This document shows positions 35,628 to 46,726 of a DNA stretch of 64,000 bases, piece after piece. Where the stretch lies: NCBI RefSeq assembly GCF_001708185.1, contig NZ_MDDN01000001.1:744001-808000 (forward strand), written 5' to 3'. A model generated the notes under the pieces. It ran no database searches. It was not told where the DNA came from and saw only the letters and a program-made list of their open reading frames with translations. Source of the stretch: Lysinibacillus xylanilyticus. GTDB taxonomy: Bacteria; Bacillota; Bacilli; Bacillales_A; Planococcaceae. The position numbers were made by a program, and so were the translations under genes. How positions within the stretch are numbered: position 1 is the first letter of the stretch; the number at the start of each line of letters is the position of its first letter.

Positions 35628-37097
35628 TTGTCACAATTAGAGACTCCATTGTTCGACGTATTACTAAAACATCGGAACAGACATCCAATTCAGTTCCATA
35701 TTCCAGGCCATAAGAAAGGGCAAGGTATGGATCCTGCTTTCCGTGAATTCGTCGGCGACAACGTTTTATCAATTGATTTAATTAATATTGCTCCACTAGA
35801 CGATTTACATTCACCAAAAGGTGCAATTAAGGAAGCACAAGCACTTGCTGCCGAAGCCTTTGGTGCTGATCATACATTCTTTTCCGTTCAAGGTACTAGT
35901 GGCGCCATTATGACGATGATTCTGACCGTCGTCGGTCCAGGTGATAAGATTCTAGTGCCACGGAATGTTCATAAATCAATTATGTCAGCGATTGTTTTCG
36001 CTGGTGCAATCCCGATTTTTATTCATCCTGAAGTAGATAGCGAGTATGGTATTTCTCATGGAATAACGCCTGAAGCTGTCGAAAAGGCTTTAATTGCTTA
36101 TCCGGATACAAAAGCAGTCCTTGTCATCAACCCAACGTATTATGGCTTCACAGCTGATTTAAAGCGTATTGTCGAAATAGTTCATAGCCGTAATATCCCA
36201 GTAGTTGTTGATGAGGCCCATGGTGTACACATTAAATTCCATGATGAGCTTCCTTATTCAGCGATGGAGGCAGGTGCCGATATGGCAGCTACAAGCGTAC
36301 ATAAGCTTGGTGGTTCCATGACACAAACATCAGTTCTAAATGTTCGTGAAGGCCTTGTCTCTGCAAAACGTGTACAAGCTGTTTTCTCAATGCTAACAAC
36401 AACATCGACATCTTATCCACTACTTGCTTCGCTTGATACAGCTCGACGTCAGCTAGCAATTCATGGCTATGATTTAATCGATGATGCACTTCGTTTGGCT
36501 AAGGATGCTCGTAAACGTATTAACCAAATTGCGCATTTAAAATGTGCTGGTAAAGAAAAATTAAACTCATCTGCAACTTATGATATGGATCCGTTAAAAC
36601 TATTGATTAGTGTTAAGGATTTGGGCATTTCTGGTCATCAAGCCGAAGAATGGCTTCGTCATAATGCTAATATCGAAGTAGAATTATCTGATCTATATAA
36701 TATTTTATGTTTAGTAACATTAGCTGATACGAAAAAGGAAATTAATCTTCTAATTAATGCCCTTAGTCGTATGTCTAAAACATTTGATTCAGAAGCTGCT
36801 ATTACGGAAGCAGTTGTTAATGTTCCGGATATCCCAGCACTTGCCATGTCACCACGTGATGCATTTTATGCGGATACTGAAGTTGTTCCTCTTGCAGAGG
36901 CGGATAATTGCATTTGTGCAGAATTCATAATGGTATATCCTCCTGGTATTCCGATTTTTATTCCCGGGGAAATAATTACCCAAGAAAATATTCGTTATAT
37001 TCAAATGAATATTGAAGCCGGTTTACCTGTTCAAGGACCAGAAGATACAACATTAAAAACGATTCGCGTCATAAAAGAACGCAAACCGATCTTTTAA
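35628..37097 (+). CDS. speA: Arginine decarboxylase SpeA (PLP, aspartate-aminotransferase fold)
   Basis: SpeA makes agmatine from arginine, the first step of polyamine synthesis in Bacillus. The 489-residue protein starts MSQLETPLFDVLLKHRNRHP from a TTG at 35628 with GAGGTGG upstream; the frame also opens with GTG at 35616. Motifs are FHIPGHKKGQGMDP, SVQGTSGAIMTM, VVVDEAHGVHI, and the PLP lysine in ATSVHKLGGSMTQ. The C-terminal Orn/Lys/Arg domain ends with YPPGIPIFIPGE. Length matches B. subtilis SpeA, which sits in the same neighbourhood. A terminator follows at once. Confidence 0.93.
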   Translation: MSQLETPLFDVLLKHRNRHPIQFHIPGHKKGQGMDPAFREFVGDNVLSIDLINIAPLDDLHSPKGAIKEAQALAAEAFGADHTFFSVQGTSGAIMTMILTVVGPGDKILVPRNVHKSIMSAIVFAGAIPIFIHPEVDSEYGISHGITPEAVEKALIAYPDTKAVLVINPTYYGFTADLKRIVEIVHSRNIPVVVDEAHGVHIKFHDELPYSAMEAGADMAATSVHKLGGSMTQTSVLNVREGLVSAKRVQAVFSMLTTTSTSYPLLASLDTARRQLAIHGYDLIDDALRLAKDARKRINQIAHLKCAGKEKLNSSATYDMDPLKLLISVKDLGISGHQAEEWLRHNANIEVELSDLYNILCLVTLADTKKEINLLINALSRMSKTFDSEAAITEAVVNVPDIPALAMSPRDAFYADTEVVPLAEADNCICAEFIMVYPPGIPIFIPGEIITQENIRYIQMNIEAGLPVQGPEDTTLKTIRVIKERKPIF

Positions 37098-37102
37098 ATA
37101 CT

Positions 37103-37131
37103 AAGCTACCTCTAAATGGGGTAGCTTTTCT
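37103..37131 (+). terminator. Terminator of speA
   Basis: AAGCTACC (37103-37110) pairs with GGTAGCTT (37120-37127), followed by a T-rich stretch. Confidence 0.75.
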
Positions 37132-37370
37132 TAACAAAAAAACTACCATAAACTATAGAACATGGCTAACACAGGAAAAATAATCCACCAATAATACCAC
37201 AAAAAATCCCCGATTGTTTTATGATAATTGCGTCCGGAATCCGCTTTGTGCTTGCAAATCGGTTATTAAACATTACTCTAAAAGCTATTATTTGCAAATT
37301 CGCAACGATTAGTTCCTTTCAACGAAAAAGAACGATTATTAGTTTGTATACATTCATTTTTGTCATTTTT

Positions 37371-38048
37371 TTACATAAATAAATATACAAATAACGGGCA
37401 TAGAAATGCGCCAATAATTGCTGATAAGCCCATAGATAACGAGCCTACTGATAATTCTTGCTCTCCGTATTCTCTTAATTTAACAAGTCCAACGCCATGC
37501 GAAGCACTACCTACTGCAACCCCTCTGCTAACAGCTGAGTCAATATTGCCGTATTTAATGACTAATGGTCCGATAATAGCACCTACAAATCCTGCCAGCA
37601 TTACAAACACAGCTGTTAATGGTGGAATGCCGCCAATTGTTTCACTCACCTGCATACCAACCGGTGTCGTTAATGATTTCGGCAAGGCTGTCAGCATCCA
37701 GCTATCGTTGACACCGATCCATTTCAACATAATAAATATTGTCACTAAGCCCGTAATCATGGCGATAAAAATACCTGACAAAATAGAATACTTATACTTT
37801 ATAATAATCGCACGCTGATTATAAAGAGGATACGCAAGTGCAACAACTGCTGGGCCTAGCATTTTTTGAAGCCACTTGCCTCCCTCCATATAAGTAGAAT
37901 ATGGAACATTAAAGACTAATAAAATGATGACACTGACAATAGTTGTCGTCACTAGTGGAATCAATAAAGGATGTGGAAAACGCTGATAAAGTTTTGTAAA
38001 TAACAAGAACAACACAATTGTGCCGATCACAACAATCATTTCAATCAA
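37371..38048 (-). CDS. LrgB/CidB family membrane protein
   Basis: A 225-residue membrane protein with about six helices and the family signatures MLGPAVVALAYPLYNQR, GVNDSWMLTALPKSLTTPVGMQV and VGSASHGVGLVKL. LrgB/CidB proteins work with LrgA/CidA in murein-hydrolase control and programmed lysis, and some transport pyruvate. The TTG at 38048, inside the upstream gene, has GGGGG at good spacing, and the 8-base overlap gives coupling; an ATG at 38039 is the alternative. No LytSR-type regulator is adjacent. Confidence 0.85.
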   Translation of the reverse strand: MIEMIVVIGTIVLFLLFTKLYQRFPHPLLIPLVTTTIVSVIILLVFNVPYSTYMEGGKWLQKMLGPAVVALAYPLYNQRAIIIKYKYSILSGIFIAMITGLVTIFIMLKWIGVNDSWMLTALPKSLTTPVGMQVSETIGGIPPLTAVFVMLAGFVGAIIGPLVIKYGNIDSAVSRGVAVGSASHGVGLVKLREYGEQELSVGSLSMGLSAIIGAFLCPLFVYLFM

Positions 38049-38484
38049 TAGTTAATTCCCCCTCTCCATCCTCTTCAATAACCTCTGTTTCTTTTTTAGT
38101 CTGCTCCTTTTTCTCAATCATTTGGGTAAGTAATCCTGTAATATAAATAGAGATTAATGTGCTAGCTATAACAGCTAAAATGATTAACAGGCCTGTCGTT
38201 GACAAAAGTTCAGGATAGTCAATCACTCCCACTGTTGCAGGGATGAAAAACAATGTTAATACGCCAATTAAAAAGCCTGCTCCATTTTGAATGTATTCTA
38301 CTTTAATTATTTTAAAAATGAGTGAAAGTGCTAATAATAGTAATCCAATTATACTTCCAGGAAGAGGTACATGTAATAAAGACACAATACCTTCGCCAAT
38401 GTAATAATAAATATTAAGTATTCCAATCTGAACAATAATACGAACAACTCTCTGTAATATCGCAGCAAAATTTCCGTTCAACAT
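38041..38484 (-). CDS. CidA/LrgA family holin-like protein
   Basis: A 147-residue membrane protein with four helices. The family core LHVPLPGSIIGLLLLALSL lies around residues 38-56, FLIGVLTLFFIPATVGVIDY follows, and the tail is long and acidic (from KKEQTKKETEVIEED). CidA/LrgA proteins are holin-like and paired with CidB/LrgB. AGGGGGTGA lies upstream; GTG at 38499, ATG at 38484 or a TTG next to it are possible starts, and 38484 was chosen with modest confidence. Confidence 0.82.
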   Translation of the reverse strand: MLNGNFAAILQRVVRIIVQIGILNIYYYIGEGIVSLLHVPLPGSIIGLLLLALSLIFKIIKVEYIQNGAGFLIGVLTLFFIPATVGVIDYPELLSTTGLLIILAVIASTLISIYITGLLTQMIEKKEQTKKETEVIEEDGEGELTID

Positions 38485-38561
38485 TTCGCCACATTTCACC
38501 CCCTATTACGTTCATTCTACATCTGCAGGAATTTTCTGTCTATTATAATTTTAGGATAAAA

Positions 38562-38608
38562 TAAAAAAAGAAGATAGCTCAAAAACACTTTAAGCGATCT
38601 TCTTTTTA
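38562..38608. terminator. Hairpin separated from the SDR gene by an inserted element
   Basis: AAAAAGAAGAT pairs with ATCTTCTTTTT, with further pairing inside, and has T runs on both strands. It lies upstream of the cidA-like gene. It is the nearest terminator downstream of the 39594-40376 gene if the 898-base element between them is removed. Confidence 0.6.
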
Positions 38609-38774
38609 TTCAAACGATCAATAGGTTGTCTATAGAAACACACTAAATATGGCTCATCATCATAACGTGTAGTTGATTTCCGTTCCGACTGGGCGCTTCG
38701 TCGCTGACGCTTCGCTTTCGCACAAAGCAAAGCTTCCTGGGGGCGTCCAATGAGCCGCTTGGGGCAACAAATGT

Positions 38775-39079
38775 TTTCTGTGCGAAAGCATAGTGCAAAT
38801 GCAGCGGCAGCAGCACGATGTTTTTTGCGCGAAAGCGAAGCGACAGCAGCAAAAGGGTTTTATCTGTGCGAAAGCGTAGTGCTAACGCAGCGGCAGCAGC
38901 ACGATGTTTTTTGCGCGAAAGCGAAGCGGCAGCAGCAAAAGGGTTTTATCTGTGCGAAAGCGTAGTGCTAACGCAGCGGCAGCAGCACGATGTTTTTTGC
39001 GCGAAAGCGAAGCGGCAGCAGCAAAAGGGTTTTATCTGCGCGAAAGCGTAGTGCTAACGTAGCGGCAGCAGCACGATGT
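38775..39079 (+). repeat. 86-bp tandem repeat array, about 3.5 units
   Basis: The marker CAGCACGATG recurs at 38811, 38897, 38983 and 39069, exactly 86 bases apart. Each unit is two related half-units around GCGAAAGCGWAG and GGCAGCAGCA. The array occupies the loop between CAACA (38765) and TGTTG (39077), the arms of the first hairpin of module copy C. Open frames across it are by-products of the composition. Confidence 0.85.
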
Positions 39080-39085
39080 TGGTCA

Positions 39086-39124
39086 CGAAGGCGTTATCAC
39101 AGGAAGTGATGATTTTAGCCTTCG
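39086..39124 (+). repeat. Three-hairpin module copy C (stems 1 and 2)
   Basis: CGAAGGC (39086-39092) pairs with GCCTTCG (39118-39124), and inside it ATCAC-AGGAA-GTGAT (39096-39110). Linkers GTT and GATTTTA are shared with other copies. The first hairpin of this copy has the 86-bp array in its loop. Confidence 0.8.
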
Positions 39125-39171
39125 TTTGATCCCCAGGGAGTCGCCCAGTCTCCACTCCAATCAACCCATAT

Positions 39172-39410
39172 CAATTTCGCCTTGGCGTAATTGCGTCCGG
39201 ATTTTGAATTGTGCCCAGGCCTGCAAATGTTTTTTGTGCGAAAGCGTAGTGTTAACGTAGCGGCAGCAACAGATGTTTTTTGCGCGAAAGCATAGCGACA
39301 GCAGCACCGATGCAGGTCTGTTAGTCGTTTTCGCAGGATGCGAAGATTTTAGGCTAACATCCTTAAATTCATTCCTTTGAAAATCTGTGACATCCGCCGG
39401 AGGCTTTATC
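39172..39410 (+). repeat. R2 repeat, copy D, with three-hairpin module
   Basis: Leading hairpin CAATTtCGCC-TT-GGCGtAATTG (39172-39193). The module has CCTGCA/TGCAGG (39220-39225, 39311-39316) with about 85 bases of GCGAAAGCG-type repeats in the loop, TGTTAGTC/GGCTAACA (39319-39326, 39352-39359), and TTCGC-AGGAT-GCGAA (39330-39344). The tail is AAAATCTGTGACATCCGCCG, as in the short copy near 1.4 kb. Confidence 0.75.
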
Positions 39411-39593
39411 TTCATTCAGTAAGGGGTATGGAACCTATTGACAGGGGACCACATCCGTATTTATCTCACTACCTTCAGAGGTGGGAGTCTTCTAAGATAA
39501 AAGACATACGTTTTAACAAATGTCATCCACAACTTTTGGTGATGAGCCCTTAATATGCCTTTTCTCAAAGAATATTACTATTTTAATTAACTT

Positions 39594-40376
39594 TTATAAT
39601 GCATGTCCTGAACCACCATCAATATTGACAGAAGTGCCAGTCACATAGCTAGCAGCATCTGATACTAAAAATGTAATGACATTTGCCGCTTCTTGAGTAT
39701 CTCCTACACGTCCAAGTGGAATTGTTTGACCAACTTTACGAGAATAATCCTCCCACGAAAGCTCTGGTTCATGTTCTTTCCATTTTTTCTCTATTTGATC
39801 ACTTCGAATAAGCCCAATACAAACGGAATTCACACGTATATTGTCTTTTCCTAAGTCTTTGCTCATAGCTTTCGTTAACGCAAGCCCTGCTGCACGACTT
39901 ACAGTAGTGGGCAACGAGCTTGCTGGTGGTGTTTTAGCCATTACCGCAGTCACATTAACAATTGCACCTCCGCCAACGTTCCGTATATGGGGTACAGCAT
40001 ATTTTGAACAATTGACAGCACCAAACACTTTTAAATCTAAATCAGCTTGCCATAGCTCACTACTAACCGCTTCAAAAGGATTAGCTGAAGCTGTACCTGC
40101 ATTATTAATAAGAATATCAAGGCGACCAAAATGCTCTACTGCTCGTTCAATTAAGTACTTACAATCTTTTTCCTTTGTAATATCAGTCGGTACAATTAAT
40201 ACGTCCTCGCCTGTTTCGTTTTTAATACAGCCAGCAGCCACTTGTAGCTGTTTTTCACCACGGGCACAAAGTACAACCTTAGCCCCCTCTTTCACAAGCT
40301 GCATCGCTGTATAATAACCTATTCCCTTACTTGAACCTGTAATAACTGCCACTTTCCCCTTTAAGCCTAGTTCCAT
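39594..40376 (-). CDS. Short-chain dehydrogenase/reductase family protein with altered active site
   Basis: A 260-residue SDR-fold protein. The cofactor loop TGSSKGIG, the ILINNAGTA motif and the C-terminal GTSVNIDGGSG are intact. The active site is not canonical: where YxxxK is expected the sequence is TTVSR (in LPTTVSRAAGLALTKAMS), and the catalytic serine position holds alanine or threonine (VNVTAVMA). It may bind NAD(P)H without standard SDR catalysis, or use another mechanism. GAGGTGA precedes the ATG at 40376; the frame opens at 40433. The 898-base element lies between its stop and the nearest terminator. Confidence 0.8.
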   Translation of the reverse strand: MELGLKGKVAVITGSSKGIGYYTAMQLVKEGAKVVLCARGEKQLQVAAGCIKNETGEDVLIVPTDITKEKDCKYLIERAVEHFGRLDILINNAGTASANPFEAVSSELWQADLDLKVFGAVNCSKYAVPHIRNVGGGAIVNVTAVMAKTPPASSLPTTVSRAAGLALTKAMSKDLGKDNIRVNSVCIGLIRSDQIEKKWKEHEPELSWEDYSRKVGQTIPLGRVGDTQEAANVITFLVSDAASYVTGTSVNIDGGSGHAL

Positions 40377-40598
40377 TGATATCACCTCAGTTTTTTTGTT
40401 CAACTTCTCTTTTTTCATAAACATCGTTATCATTTTCGGACATCTAACAGTCAGTCAGAGATCTATTTGGCACTTCACAAGTTCTATCTGACACCTTCAC
40501 TAAGTCTATCCAGCATTTAATAGATTCCTAATCAAATAATATTTTTCGAAATATTCATTCGATATAATTACTTTATCAAAATTACAAGTAATATACAA

Positions 40599-40634
40599 AA
40601 AAACGGCTACAAAGCAATGCTTTATAGCCGTTTT
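40599..40634 (-). terminator. Terminator of the pdhABCD operon
   Basis: AAAACGGCTA-c-AAAGCA pairs with the complementary arm ending TAGCCGTTTT; T-rich on both sides. Confidence 0.9.
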
Positions 40635-40645
40635 CATAAACTTTA

Positions 40646-42061
40646 TTATTTTTTTGCTACAATATGGATTGGGTTGCCAAGTAATACTTCAGCGGCTTCC
40701 ATTGTAATTTCACCTAAAGTTGGGTGAGCATGGATTGTTAATGCGATATCTTCAGCAGTCATACCGCCTTCAATCGCTAAGCCCATTTCAGCGATCATAT
40801 CAGATGCACCAGCACCTACGATTTGAGCACCGATTAATAAGCCATCTTCTTTACGAGCAACAAGCTTTACGAAACCTTCTGTTTGGTTTAATGCAAGTGC
40901 ACGACCATTAGCTGCGAATGGGAATTTCGCTGCAGTGTATTCAATGCCTTCAGCTTTTGCTTCGTCTTCATTATAACCAACTGTTGCCATTTCTGGATCT
41001 GTGAAGCATACAGCTGGAATAGCTAAATAATCAACGATTGATTTTTCACCAGCGATTGCTTCAGCAGCAACTTTACCTTCATAAGATGCTTTATGAGCAA
41101 GCTGAGGACCTGCTACAATATCACCAATTGCATAGATGTTTGGAATATTTGTACGACATTGTTTGTCAACATTGATTAGACCACGTTCACCGAATTCAAC
41201 ACCGATTTCAGCAAGGCCCATTTCATCTGTATTTGGACGACGACCTACAGTCACTAATACATAGTCAGCTTCAACTTTTTTCTCTTCTCCGCCAACTTCA
41301 TAAGTTACTACTACGCCGTTTTCTGTTTCTTCAACGCCTTTTGCAGATGCGTTTACTTCCATTTCAACGCCTTTCTTTTTAAGGCCTTTTTTCACGATTT
41401 GTGTCATTTGTTTTTCGAAGCCAGCTAAGATATCTTTTCCACCTTCGATAATTGTTACTTGTGAGCCAAGATTAGCATAAGCTGAACCTAACTCTGTACC
41501 AATATAACCTCCACCGATAACTACTAATTTACCTGGTACTTCTTGTAAAGAAAGTGCGCCAGTAGAATTTAGTACGCGATTAGAGAATTTAAATGTTGGA
41601 ATTTCAACTGGGCGAGAACCTGTTGCGATAATTACATTGTTAAATGTGTAAGTTTGAGCAGATTCACCATTGATGATACGCACTGAATGAGCATCAACGA
41701 AATAAGCTTCACCTTGTACAATTTCAACTTTATTACCTTTAAGTAAGCCTTCAACACCGCCAGTTAATTTTTTAACAACGCTGTCTTTAAATGCTTGTGC
41801 TTTTGAGAAGTCTAATTTCACGTCAGAAGCGATGATACCCATGTCATCTGAATGTTTAGCATGCTCAAAACGGTGACCTACTGAAATTAATGCTTTTGAT
41901 GGGATACAACCTACGTTTAAGCACACACCACCAAGTACATTTTTTTCAACGATTGTTACTTTTTGGCCAGTTTGAGCTGCACGAATTGCTGCTACATATC
42001 CTCCAGGACCTGAACCAATGACAAGAGTATCTGTTTCGATTGGAAAATCTCCTACTACCAT
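40646..42061 (-). CDS. pdhD: Dihydrolipoamide dehydrogenase (E3) of pyruvate dehydrogenase
   Basis: E3 reoxidises dihydrolipoyl groups of E2 and reduces NAD+. The 471-residue flavoprotein has the FAD-binding [19 protein letters not shown], the redox disulfide [15 protein letters not shown], the NAD-binding [35 protein letters not shown] and the C-terminal catalytic [14 protein letters not shown] precedes the ATG, which lies 5 bases after the pdhC stop. It may also serve other 2-oxo acid dehydrogenases. Confidence 0.97.
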   Translation of the reverse strand: MVVGDFPIETDTLVIGSGPGGYVAAIRAAQTGQKVTIVEKNVLGGVCLNVGCIPSKALISVGHRFEHAKHSDDMGIIASDVKLDFSKAQAFKDSVVKKLTGGVEGLLKGNKVEIVQGEAYFVDAHSVRIINGESAQTYTFNNVIIATGSRPVEIPTFKFSNRVLNSTGALSLQEVPGKLVVIGGGYIGTELGSAYANLGSQVTIIEGGKDILAGFEKQMTQIVKKGLKKKGVEMEVNASAKGVEETENGVVVTYEVGGEEKKVEADYVLVTVGRRPNTDEMGLAEIGVEFGERGLINVDKQCRTNIPNIYAIGDIVAGPQLAHKASYEGKVAAEAIAGEKSIVDYLAIPAVCFTDPEMATVGYNEDEAKAEGIEYTAAKFPFAANGRALALNQTEGFVKLVARKEDGLLIGAQIVGAGASDMIAEMGLAIEGGMTAEDIALTIHAHPTLGEITMEAAEVLLGNPIHIVAKK

Positions 42062-42066
42062 TTTTG

Positions 42067-43401
42067 TTACGCCTCCATTAATAATAATTCTGGTTCACTT
42101 AACAAACGCTTTAAGTGATTTAAAGCATTTTGCGCAGTGGCTCCATCAATCATACGATGATCAAAGCTCAATGATAATGCTAACACAGGTGCGGCTACAA
42201 TTTCACCATTTTTTATTACAGGTTTTTCTGAAATTCGACCAATACCTAAAATCGCTACTTCAGGGTGATTAATTACCGGAGTAAACCATTGTCCCCCTGC
42301 AGAGCCGATATTCGTAATTGACATCGATGCACCCTTCATTTCATGTGGTGCAAGCTTGCCTTCACGTGCTTTAGTCGCTAACTCATTAATTTCATTAGAT
42401 ACTGCAAACACAGATTTACGATCTGCATGCTTAATAACAGGTACTAGTAAGCCTTTTTCTGTATCTGCTGCAATACCAACATTGTAGTAATGCTTCTGAA
42501 TAATTTCTTGTGTTGCATCATCTAATGAGCGGTTAAATTCTGGGAATTCGCGCAAAGTTGAAATAAGCGCTTTAACTACGTATGGTAAGTACGTTAATTT
42601 GACACCCTTCTCAGCAGCGATATCTTTGAATTTTTTGCGATGTGCTACAAGAGCAGTTACATCGACTTCATCCATTAGTGTAACATGTGGTGCTGTTTGT
42701 TTCGAGTGAACCATTGCTTTTGCAATCGCTTTTCGAATACCAGACATTTTCTCACGTGTTTCTGGGAATTCTCCCTCAAGAACAACTGGTGCTGCTTGTG
42801 TAGTTGTTTCTTGTTGAACAGCTTCTTCGTTAGCAACAGGTGCTGCTTCAGCCTCTACAGCGCCTCCACCGTTTAGGAAGTTCTCAATATCTAGTTTTAA
42901 AATACGGCCATTTTTACCTGTACCTTTAACTTCACGAATATTGACATCATTGTCTCGTGCAAATTTACGTACTGAAGGCATTGCAATGATACGTTTTGTA
43001 TCTACAACTACATCTTCAGTCTTTACTGCCGTTTTTTCTGGAGCTTTTTCTTCCTCGACAGGTGCCTTTGCTACTGCTTGGCCTGACTCAGCTGTCGCTT
43101 GAACTTGAGCTTCTGTTTTCGCTTCAGCATGGTCATCGCCTTTTAGCTTTAAGTCTTCATAGCCAGGTGCATCAAAGCGGATTAAGACATCACCAACAAC
43201 GGCTACAGTACCTTCTCCTACTAAAACTTCCTCTACTGTTCCTTCAACTGGAGAAGGTATTTCTACTACTGCTTTATCGTTTTGTACTTCACAAAGAATA
43301 TCGTCTTCTTTTACTGTATCTCCAGCTTTAACGAACCATTTCACGATTTCGCCTTCGTGAATACCCTCGCCAATATCCGGTAATCTAAATTCAAATGCCA
43401 T
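42067..43401 (-). CDS. pdhC: Dihydrolipoamide acetyltransferase (E2) of pyruvate dehydrogenase
   Basis: E2 forms the complex core and transfers acetyl groups to CoA. The 444-residue protein has one lipoyl domain (about 1-80, lysine in QNDKAVVEI), an Ala/Glu-rich linker, a peripheral subunit-binding domain (about 143-178, [20 protein letters not shown]), a second Ala/Glu-rich linker and a catalytic domain ending with the active-site [13 protein letters not shown] single lipoyl domain is normal for Bacillales. It lies between pdhB and pdhD. Confidence 0.97.
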   Translation of the reverse strand: MAFEFRLPDIGEGIHEGEIVKWFVKAGDTVKEDDILCEVQNDKAVVEIPSPVEGTVEEVLVGEGTVAVVGDVLIRFDAPGYEDLKLKGDDHAEAKTEAQVQATAESGQAVAKAPVEEEKAPEKTAVKTEDVVVDTKRIIAMPSVRKFARDNDVNIREVKGTGKNGRILKLDIENFLNGGGAVEAEAAPVANEEAVQQETTTQAAPVVLEGEFPETREKMSGIRKAIAKAMVHSKQTAPHVTLMDEVDVTALVAHRKKFKDIAAEKGVKLTYLPYVVKALISTLREFPEFNRSLDDATQEIIQKHYYNVGIAADTEKGLLVPVIKHADRKSVFAVSNEINELATKAREGKLAPHEMKGASMSITNIGSAGGQWFTPVINHPEVAILGIGRISEKPVIKNGEIVAAPVLALSLSFDHRMIDGATAQNALNHLKRLLSEPELLLMEA

Positions 43402-43454
43402 GTGTACCCATCCTTTCTATTTACTGTTTTAAGAGCTACATGTAAGAAGCTACA

Positions 43455-44432
43455 TTAGAATGTTAAAACTTTTTTTGCTGTTGCCATTACATCTTTATAG
43501 TTCGGTAACCAAACACCTTCAGCTTGTGGGAATGGGTACACAGTATCTGGTGCAGCCACACGAAGTACAGGTGCTTCTAAGCTTAAAATTGCACGCTCTG
43601 TAATTTCAGCCACTACATTTGCAGCAATACCTGCTTGCTTTTGAGCTTCTTGTACAACGATTGCACGACCTGTTTTTTCAACTGATGCAATAATTGTTTC
43701 AATATCAATCGGTTGAATTGTACGTAAATCAATAACTTCAACAGAGTGACCTTCTTTTTCTAGCTCTTCTGCAGCCTTTAAGCTTTCATGAACCATTAAA
43801 CCATAAGCAATAATTGTTAAATCTTTACCTTCACGTTTTACATCCGCTTTACCTAGTGGAATTTCGTATGCTTCCTCAGGTACCTCTTCACGGAATGAAC
43901 GGTATAATTTTAAATGCTCTAAGAAAATAACTGGATTATCATTTCGAATAGATGAGATCAGTAAACCTTTAGCATCGTATGGTGTTGAAGGTACAACAAC
44001 CGTTAAACCTGGTTGTGCTGTCATTAAGCTCTCTAAGCTATCAGAGTGCATTTCTGGTGTATGCACGCCACCACCAAATGGAGAACGGATTGTCACTGGT
44101 GCATTATAAACGCCACCGCTACGATAGCTCATACGTGCTAATTGACCACTAATTGAATCCATTACTTCAAAAACGAAACCAAAGAACTGAATTTCAGGAA
44201 CTGGGCGGAAACCTTCTAGAGAAAGACCGACTGCTAAGCCACCAATACCTGACTCTGCTAATGGTGTATCGAATACACGGTCAACACCAAATTCTTTTTG
44301 TAGGCCTTCAGTTGCGCGGAATACCCCACCGTTGACACCTACATCTTCCCCGAATACAAGAACGTTTTCATCATTCTTTAATTCCGTGCGAAGTGCATCT
44401 GTAATTGCTTGAATCATCGTCATTTGTGCCAT
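43455..44432 (-). CDS. pdhB: Pyruvate dehydrogenase E1 component, beta subunit
   Basis: E1 beta forms the alpha2beta2 thiamine-diphosphate enzyme with PdhA that decarboxylates pyruvate. The 325-residue protein has [37 protein letters not shown], the ThDP-contact region [27 protein letters not shown] and [15 protein letters not shown]. It ends [12 protein letters not shown]. Its ATG follows the pdhA stop after 3 bases. The pyruvate complex is favoured over a branched-chain enzyme by operon content and synteny. Confidence 0.95.
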   Translation of the reverse strand: MAQMTMIQAITDALRTELKNDENVLVFGEDVGVNGGVFRATEGLQKEFGVDRVFDTPLAESGIGGLAVGLSLEGFRPVPEIQFFGFVFEVMDSISGQLARMSYRSGGVYNAPVTIRSPFGGGVHTPEMHSDSLESLMTAQPGLTVVVPSTPYDAKGLLISSIRNDNPVIFLEHLKLYRSFREEVPEEAYEIPLGKADVKREGKDLTIIAYGLMVHESLKAAEELEKEGHSVEVIDLRTIQPIDIETIIASVEKTGRAIVVQEAQKQAGIAANVVAEITERAILSLEAPVLRVAAPDTVYPFPQAEGVWLPNYKDVMATAKKVLTF

Positions 44433-44435
44433 AGG

Positions 44436-45946
<1,511 letters not shown>

Positions 45947-46504
45947 ATGATTTTAATGGATGATATTATTCGCGAAGGTCATCCGACTTTACGCACAAAA
46001 GCTGAGGAGGTTACATTCCCTCTAAATGATGAAGTAAGACAACTTGCAGAAAACATGCTTCAATATTTAATAAACAGCCAAGATCCTGAAATTGCAGATA
46101 AATATGATTTACGTAGCGGTATTGGACTAGCAGCCAATCAAATAAATAGTCTACATCGAATGTTTGCCCTTCATTTAAAAGATGAGAATGGCGAACAATT
46201 AAGTTTCGTAGCAATAAACCCTAAAATTGTAAGCCACTCTGTAGAAAACACATACCTTACAGGAGGTGAGGGTTGCCTTTCTGTTGATCGCAATGTCCCA
46301 GGCTATGTACCACGTCATGCTCGTGTTACAGTTAAATTTAAAACAGTCGACGGTGAAGAGAAAAAAATGAGACTTAAAGGCTTACCTGCTATAGCCTTCC
46401 AACACGAATTAGACCACCTAAACGGCATCATGTTTTACGATCGCATAAATGAAAAAAATCCATTTGCAGAAATTCCAGACTCTAAACCATACGAGCGTGA
46501 CTAA
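45947..46504 (+). CDS. def: Peptide deformylase
   Basis: Def removes the N-formyl group from nascent proteins. The 185-residue metalloenzyme has all three motifs: GIGLAANQ (GxGxAAxQ), EGCLSV with the metal-binding cysteine, and QHELDHLNG with the two metal histidines. The insertion between the first helices (NSQDPEIADKYDLRSG) marks the longer, type 2 Gram-positive form. GAAAGGAAG precedes the ATG. In B. subtilis a deformylase gene also lies next to the pdh operon. Confidence 0.96.
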   Translation: MILMDDIIREGHPTLRTKAEEVTFPLNDEVRQLAENMLQYLINSQDPEIADKYDLRSGIGLAANQINSLHRMFALHLKDENGEQLSFVAINPKIVSHSVENTYLTGGEGCLSVDRNVPGYVPRHARVTVKFKTVDGEEKKMRLKGLPAIAFQHELDHLNGIMFYDRINEKNPFAEIPDSKPYERD

Positions 46505-46516
46505 GAGTACATAAAG

Positions 46517-46560
46517 AAAACACCCATGCGGTTCATTTTACATCGCAGGGTCTATTTTCT
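46517..46560 (+). terminator. Terminator of def
   Basis: ACCCaTGCG (46522-46530) pairs with CGCAgGGT (46544-46551), with flanking GAAAA/TTTTC and a T-rich tail. Confidence 0.65.
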
Positions 46561-46661
46561 TTTCGCAACCCGATGCGATTTTTCATCCATCTTTTTCGCT
46601 CTCCAATTAATTAAAGACAATGAATAAAATTATTGACATCGAATAATTTACTATGTAATTA

Positions 46662-46707
46662 AAAAAAGCAACTAGTCGTAGTTATTTTCTCCAACTAGTT
46701 GCTTTTT
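46662..46707. terminator. Terminator-like hairpin between def and the HAD gene
   Basis: AAAAAGCAACTAGT pairs with ACTAGTTGCTTTTT around a 17-base loop, with T runs on both strands. An R2 repeat lies between it and the stop of the HAD gene. Confidence 0.8.
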
Positions 46708-46726
46708 TATTTTCTTCTATCATTTT

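Larger units (their letters stand above)
38651..39548 (+). mobile_element. Composite R1/R2 repeat element with terminal inverted repeats
   Basis: The ends GGCTCATCATCA (38651-38662) and TGGTGATGAGCC (39537-39548) are inverted repeats with one mismatch. The flanks CTAAATAT (38643-38650) and CTTAATAT (39549-39556) match at 7 of 8 bases, like an aged target duplication. Inside are an R1 unit (GTTGATTTCCGTTCC to CCACTCCAATCAAC, about 38673-39165) with perfect outer stem GACTGGGCG/CGCCCAGTC, and an R2 unit (39172 to about 39410). It has no transposase gene. Compared with the 378-base element at 55376, it carries the extra R2 block between the same flanking sequences. Confidence 0.7.

Noticed and set aside
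37360-37818. 152-residue plus-strand frame opposite the LrgB-like gene
   Set aside because: It is antisense to a clear membrane protein gene, and the composition mirrors the opposite strand.
38750-39051. Two overlapping open frames in the 86-bp array
   Set aside because: They arise from stop-free GC-rich repeats, repeat the same peptide, and lack ribosome sites.
40377-40645. SR1-type regulatory RNA next to pdhD
   Set aside because: In B. subtilis SR1 lies near pdhD and speA. Here I see only a terminator and AT-rich sequence, with no SR1P-like small frame.
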